Shown here: positions 58,973-64,000 of the stretch, piece by piece | Numbering within the stretch: the stretch's first letter is position 1 | Layout of the letters: every line of letters starts with the position of its first letter | Source of the DNA: Microbotryomycetes sp. JL201 | Taxonomy: Eukaryota; Basidiomycota; Microbotryomycetes | Length of the DNA stretch: 64,000 bases | Reading direction: 5' to 3' | Assembly: GCA_033819885.1 (NCBI GenBank) | Contig: JAQYUZ010000013.1 | Location: forward strand, 62,001 to 126,000 | Translations under genes and position numbers: made by a program | Notes under the pieces: model-generated | Seen by the model: only the letters and a program-made list of their open reading frames with translations | Database searches by the model: none | Told to the model about the DNA's origin: nothing

Positions 58973-60760
58973 CTAAGCCGTTTGACGCGGCGGAGATCTC
59001 AGGTTGCCCAATCTTGAGGGCGGACCGGCGTGAGCTGTTGATAACGGCATCGTCGACGATGAGGGTGGCGGTGGTGGATGTGTATTGAAGCCAGTCTGTG
59101 GCATAGGTGACATGAACCCTCTCGGTCCTCCTTTAGCTCCGGCGGGTACCTGCATCGTATTGGCGCTCGCATAAGTGTCTGCAGGGACGGCAAACGACGA
59201 AAAATCGACGACTGAATTGTCACCATTGAACGAATCGTCGTCCGCTGACGGAATGACAGACACGCCGTGCGATGTTGCGTACTCGCCTTGTGGCGAGTAT
59301 GTCGCTTCTTCGTACGCGTCCCGATCTTGCTGTTGTTGATGCCTAGGCGGAGACAAAGCGGCTTGCCGCCTCGTAGGTGGTGGCGGAGACACGATCGCAC
59401 GGCCTCCGGCTGCTGTGCGTTGAGGGCTTGTTACGGAAGAAGTCGCCGGCGGTTGGGCCGTTCTCTTTGGGCTCGTCAGGGAAGAAATCGACTGAGGAGG
59501 CGGCGGAACGCTTGCTCTTGGCGGACTGCTATAAGTTGAAGCCTGATGAGGAGGTGGTGGTGGTGGTTGAAACGCTGGAGCCTTTCGTCCGCCACCGTAC
59601 GCCGGAACTGGCGAGTTGGTCGCCGACTCTTCATTGTCCGTCTCCTCATCTTGAGGTATCCTCGTCCTATCCTGAGGCCTTGGTATCCGATGAAGCAAAC
59701 CGTAACCGACTCCGCAACCGAGCAAGCCTTCGCCACCCCAATTCCGATTTGGCACGAGGATCGCCTCTCGCGTGACGTCATAGTCGGCGTTGTATACGAA
59801 CAGCCGTAGCGGCTTGTCAATATGCTGCCATCCGTCCGTGTCAGTAGACTAGAACACGAGTATGCTCGATCCGAGCGCGAGACTGACTGATTCGACCACG
59901 TCGTAGAAATCGCCTTCGCCTCTGAGAACTCCGCCTGCGTATCCAACGATCCAATCTCCGAACGGAACAAGTCCTTTGGTTGACGATGTCAGTCCTTTCG
60001 CTCACTCGCTCTCAACTCGCGGCCGTACCTGCATCCTGAGCCGGACTGCCTTCAAGAATCTCTAAAACGTGCCAGACCTGTGTATGGGATTCGATGAGCA
60101 TCAAGCCCAGAGCACCGTCAGCTGAGACGACTGACTTGTTCTAGAGCATGTTGCGGGTTGCACAACCTCAATGACAAGCCAAGCAATGACGGCTGAGCTC
60201 CACCAGTGTCTTTATTCTGACCCGTCGACGCTGACCATGACCGAGAAGGTACAACCTGCACTTCTGTAAAAGGACATGAGCATGAGCAATCTCCTATCTG
60301 GTGGTCAAGTGTGACATCGGAGACAGGAACGAGCCCGCACGGACCTCTGATCTCTTTGCGCTTTGTGCTGTACAGTTGCAATGTGATCTGTCTACCCTCG
60401 TTCTGCTCCAACGTCTCTGTGAGTAGGTCAATATCGTCTCCCTGCGCGTGCATAGAGTCAGCATGTCTCGGCGTCGCCCCTCGTCCGCGATCTAAAACAC
60501 CACACAGTACGCGCACGTACCAGACCATGACCGTCAACGCCGACAACAAAGTCAAAGAACGGATCTACGCCAGCGTGACTGGCTGGCGAGTTGTCTGCGA
60601 CTCTCAACACGTGAAAGGCTTGTTGTTGTTGCTGCTGCTGCGAGGATGTACCCGATCGAGGACCGTATCCGGATGGAGAGTTGGCATAAGAGCCGTTTGA
60701 TTGATTGTTGTATGGGTCATCGAACTGGCCAGCGCCGTCAGTCGACTCGGCTTGGCCCAT
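58973..60760 (-). CDS. GRH1: GRASP55/65-type Golgi protein (GRH1-like)
   Basis: Peripheral Golgi/ER-exit-site protein with two PDZ-like GRASP repeats; acts in ER-Golgi traffic and unconventional secretion. It starts [12 protein letters not shown]; Gly2 and Ser6 fit an N-myristoylation signal, as in animal GRASP65 (yeast Grh1 is acetylated instead). A Gln-rich insert (seven Q) precedes PDZ1 ([30 protein letters not shown]). PDZ2 has [29 protein letters not shown] and the conserved [21 protein letters not shown] ~230-residue Pro/Ser-rich tail ([17 protein letters not shown]) follows, the usual phosphoregulated SPR region. Five or so introns in the first half. Confidence 0.92.
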
Positions 60761-60925
60761 CGCGCCAGGCGAAACGCGAACGAACCGTCTGCGCGCGCCA
60801 CTTTGGTCTCGTCTGACACGTCAATGCGTATACAACAACATACTTGTTTCGTCAAGAAAGCAGCCAGCGATAAAGAAACACTGAAACCACGTGAAAAAAA
60901 AAAAAACATCGAACACGCACGTACA
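60761..60925. other. Short intergenic with poly-A tract
   Basis: About 165 bases between the GRASP start and the kinase stop, both minus. Contains 13 consecutive A (about 60894-60906). Confidence 0.5.
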
Positions 60926-63900
60926 TCAACTCGCCAACACTGGCACACCCGCACTCTGTCCGCCACCGTCATCGCTCTGAACAACTTTTGCCAGCCCTCG
61001 ATCGATCCCGTCCAACCATTGACCGAGTTGTTCGAGCGTGTCATTCAATGCTTCCTGGACCTGTTCCTTTGTCGCCAAACACGAGTAATCCAGCTGGTTC
61101 AAGCTAGGTCCGAGGGGCCAAACATTTGAAAAGGACGCTTCTTGTTCATCCACGTCAATTTCGTCATCCTGCTCTCGTTGTTGCCGATGTGAATCGTTGA
61201 CCTCTACAAAATCGTCTTCTTCATCCTCGTCAACTTGGTCAAACACGGCTTGATCGCTGCTGCCCCTTTGACCAGACGACAAACTCAAATCCAACACTGC
61301 TCCACCCGGTCGGCCAATCACGCTCGCCCGGAAATTTGGTGCACTGACCGTGCTCATCGCCGATTGCTTCACCTGTATAATCGAACCCGAAGGCGTAGAC
61401 ACATGATGGGTTTGGTGCGCAAGAGGTGTCGCAGACGGGAAAGGAAACGAATTCGGTTCGGCAGACACACCAGACGCGGCGAGGGCCAACGGCGTTCGAA
61501 TATGAGAAGGTCCGCCCGCAGCTTGTATGAAAGCTTCGTCTGTCCAATGCGAAGGTGGGGAGACATCGGGTCCGCCGTCGATGACCGGTGTCGTAACCGC
61601 AGTCACTGGCGCAGACCAAGCATGAATCGAGGTCGGGGGCTGCGGAGGAAGTTGAACAGTCGTGTTTGACGGCGAAAGCTTGTAAGCAAGGATTCCAGAT
61701 CCTGTGCGAGAGTGCGATCTCGAGTGTTGGCGCGAGTGCTGGCGAGAGTGCGACACGGTCGAAACGGAAGGCGAAATGCCCGAACCGTTGGCCTGCGTTG
61801 TCGAGTCAGTGCGACAGCATTGAGGCTCTGCTTGCGTACAAAACATCACCTTTGTGCCCTGCTTCCTATTCATACTGGCATCGCTGCCCGTTCGAGATCG
61901 ACTGTCTCCGTTGACGCCTACAAGCGACCCGCCGGACGCTGGAGGCAGCGGCGGATGACCACTGCCGAGCTTGAGCTGGCGTGCAGCATCACTACTTTGT
62001 CTTCCCTTGAAGGGTCTGTTGGCATCTTGATCAAACGGACGCATTCGTCCGAATGGCGCCGGACTGTTTGTTCCAGCCGCAGCTGCGAACGGTTTCGACA
62101 TTGTCGGAGGACTCGAGCTTAGCTGAGACGACGCAAATGAGCCATTCGAGAACAGGCTGTTGCTGGTATTTGAGCTTTGTGATGACACGCTTGTCTGGTT
62201 CGAATGGGCTTGAAAGAACGCAGGAATGCCCGGACCAAGCGGCGGGTAGTCGGATGACGGTGCCGTGTCGGCCCGTTTCCTGTTGGGTGACTGAAGAGGA
62301 CGGTCGAGCGGAATCGTCGGAAGTGAAGGCGACGTCGGCACTGGGACTGGATTGGACGTGGGCGGCACTTCTCGCGAATCGTGGCTCATGAACGAAGACG
62401 AGCCCCAGTCTTCGTCACCGAATGGTGCCGAAGTGCCAGCACTCGCTCCACCGAAATTCAGCTTGGTCGGTTGCTGCTGCTGTAGCCAGCTGAAAGGTTG
62501 CGACCGGATCGTTGCCGGGGTCATCAAATCTTCGACAATGGCCAGATTGATTCCACTCGACGGGTTCGAATCGTAGAAATCATTGGCGTCGTCGAGCGAC
62601 GGAATCGATATAGTCGGACGGACGGTGTCTACCGGTCCACTGGGCAGGTTAATCGTCATTTCTAGTTTGGGCGCCGAGTATGCATTCGAATCTTCGTCAA
62701 AGAGTCTCATAAGCGGATGACTGCGGGGCAGGACTGGACGAGGCGTATGGTCAGTTGGACGGTAATGCTTTTCGAGTCTCTGACTCACTTTGCTTTGGCG
62801 GTCGCTTGTTGTTGGCAGCTGCTTGCGCGTCGAGCGATCGTGGCGGCTCATCTCCCAGCGTTTCGACGGGTGCAAAAGGCTCGTCCTGCCCGTAATGCCG
62901 TGAGCTGTGCCCTTTCAGGCTCGAAAACGCATTTGTGGGCTGACCTGTACGTCATCAAAGTCCCACGAGTCCTCCTCGATGTCGAACGTGTCTTCTCTCG
63001 CGAGACTCTCTACGCCTGCCAGACTTGCTCGCTGACCACCCCTCTGGACCCAATTGACGTATCGGTTGATGAGCTCTCTCATGATTGTCATTGGCACTTT
63101 TGAAGCCGCTTTAATCCACTTGTGACGAGCGAGTTCGTCTGCCGTTGGTCGCTGCGTGATGTCAAATTGTTTTGAGTGCCCGCTTGATCAACAAGTGGTG
63201 CATCGAGAGTCGAGCTCACCGAGGTAGGGTCAATCTGTAAGCATTGAGCCAAAAAGTCTCTCATCGGAGTCGACCATGAGCCGCCTTCGAGTCTCGCCGG
63301 TGTGCTCCGTGGGATTAAAGCGCAAGCCCTCAATGGTTCCATGCCAAAGTAAGGCGGATTGCCCGTCGCGATCTCGTAGCACGTAATTCCCAGACTCCAA
63401 ATGTCTGCTTTTGTGTCGTACAGCTTGCCGTCGGTGATGACTTCGGGTGCCATCCACAGAGGCGTGCCGATAAAGGTCGACCGTTTGTTGTTTGTTTGCA
63501 AGTGAGCGGCGACGCCAAAATCGCACAAAAGGATTTGACCCGCTTGAGTGAGCAAGACGTTTGCGGCTGTCGAAAGAGGAAAGGATTAGCATGAGCGTTC
63601 CAGACGGTGATCGGCGAGGTGGTACATGCCTTTGACGTCTCTGTGAATGATACCTTGCCTGTCCAGGAACGACAACGCGACGAGAACTTCTCTGATGATG
63701 ACGACAATGTACTTTTCCTCGATTGAGCCCGACTTCATCTGCAGGACTCGCACCTGATCAGCAGTCTGGTTGTCGGTTGCTTTGCCTTTGTTTGGCTGAC
63801 CAATGTTCTTATGCTGCCGCCACTGGCAAAGTCCATTGCAATCCAAAGCTCATGACCGGATAGGTAGCAGCCATGGTAGAGTGTGATGTTGTGTCTGGCC

Positions 63901-64000
63901 GCGTCTCTCATCTCGCTCAGCAAGGCGACTTCTTTTTGGATCTCGCTAATGTCATCGTCGGGCGTGTCGAGGTCGATGACCTAGAGATGAAAGTGTCCCG
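60926..64000 (-). CDS. Ste20-type (germinal-centre) protein kinase, 5' end beyond window
   Basis: GCK-family Ser/Thr kinase like Nak1/Kic1 of the morphogenesis (RAM/MOR) network. Its N-terminus is outside. Visible kinase parts: EVALLSEMRDAARHNITLYH, LWIAMDFASGGSIRTL, GIIHRDVK|AANVLL (catalytic loop split by an intron), ILLCDFGVAAHL, FIGTPLWMAPEVI, ADIWSLGITCYEIATGNPPY and the end RPTADELARHKWIKAASK. The ~750-residue C-terminus is Ser/Pro-rich (GSGISPSVSTVSHSRQHSRQ, SLDDANDFYDSNPSSGINLA) and closes with a conserved-looking helix, LSCLATKEQVQEALNDTLEQ-like, before GVPVLAS. The intron in HRDVK|AANVLL (63629-63567) begins GCATGT; only this donor gives K-A-A-N in frame. The helix-rich end may bind an Mo25/Pmo25-type partner, but that is inference. 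Confidence 0.9.

Noticed and set aside
61235-62391. Long plus frames opposite the kinase C-terminus
   Set aside because: Arg/Ser-rich shadows of a disordered, GC-biased coding region on the minus strand.

Overview
This window reads as nuclear DNA of a compact fungal genome, most likely a yeast-like basidiomycete. Nearly every gene is split by short introns (mostly 50-120 bases) with CTGAC/CTAAC branch sites. About 29 protein genes fit in 64 kb, on both strands. Fungal families (SUR7/PalI, BZZ1 with a C1 domain, SARAF, COX10, ROK1, HEN1, a DHA1 transporter) sit beside complex I subunits (NDUFS5, a B12D/NDUFA4-like protein), which excludes Saccharomyces-type yeasts. A Pucciniomycotina-like lineage is my guess from gene density and intron style; it is not proven. 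I see no transposon, viral remnant, rRNA, tRNA or CRISPR array.

Layout. 1-2.3 kb: ferric reductase (cut by the left edge) and SARAF, both minus. 2.7-10.7 kb: MON2 and a DUF4112 protein, plus. 10.8-12.5 kb: COX10, minus, divergent from a 969-residue disordered orphan (13.0-16.0 kb). 16.4-21.6 kb: long-chain acyl-CoA synthetase and a Mn-type cation diffusion facilitator, plus. 21.8-24.7 kb: U1-70K and a PDI-like protein, divergent. 25-29 kb: SUR7/PalI protein and DHA1 transporter, divergent. 29.3-34.3 kb: a B12D protein, an AIG2-aminotransferase fusion (minus) and SWD2. 34.3-37.4 kb: a small orphan, a peroxisomal enoyl-CoA hydratase/isomerase and a TMEM19 protein, all minus. 37.7-44 kb: HEN1, ROK1 and an HSL-type esterase, plus. 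44.6-47.3 kb: ribonucleotide reductase small subunit and a PRXL2 protein, minus. 47.7-52.1 kb: BZZ1, a GPI-type surface protein (minus) and NDUFS5. 52.6-58.8 kb: a WDR44/Dgr2-like protein and an aldehyde dehydrogenase, plus. 59-64 kb: GRASP and a Ste20-type kinase cut by the right edge, minus.

Most genes are conserved housekeeping genes without operon logic. Themes recur: Golgi and trafficking (MON2, GRASP, BZZ1), mitochondrial respiration (COX10, NDUFS5, B12D protein), fatty-acid use (acyl-CoA synthetase and an enoyl-CoA hydratase/isomerase ending in AKL), and RNA or chromatin work (U1-70K, ROK1, HEN1, SWD2). Many divergent pairs share only 150-250 bases of upstream DNA.

Three points stand out. 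First, one continuous reading frame fuses a complete AIG2/gamma-glutamyl-cyclotransferase-like domain to a class V PLP enzyme. Second, at least six introns begin with GC instead of GT, five of them with GCAAGT, which is high for one window. Third, several genes carry only the start codon or a few codons in their first coding exon.
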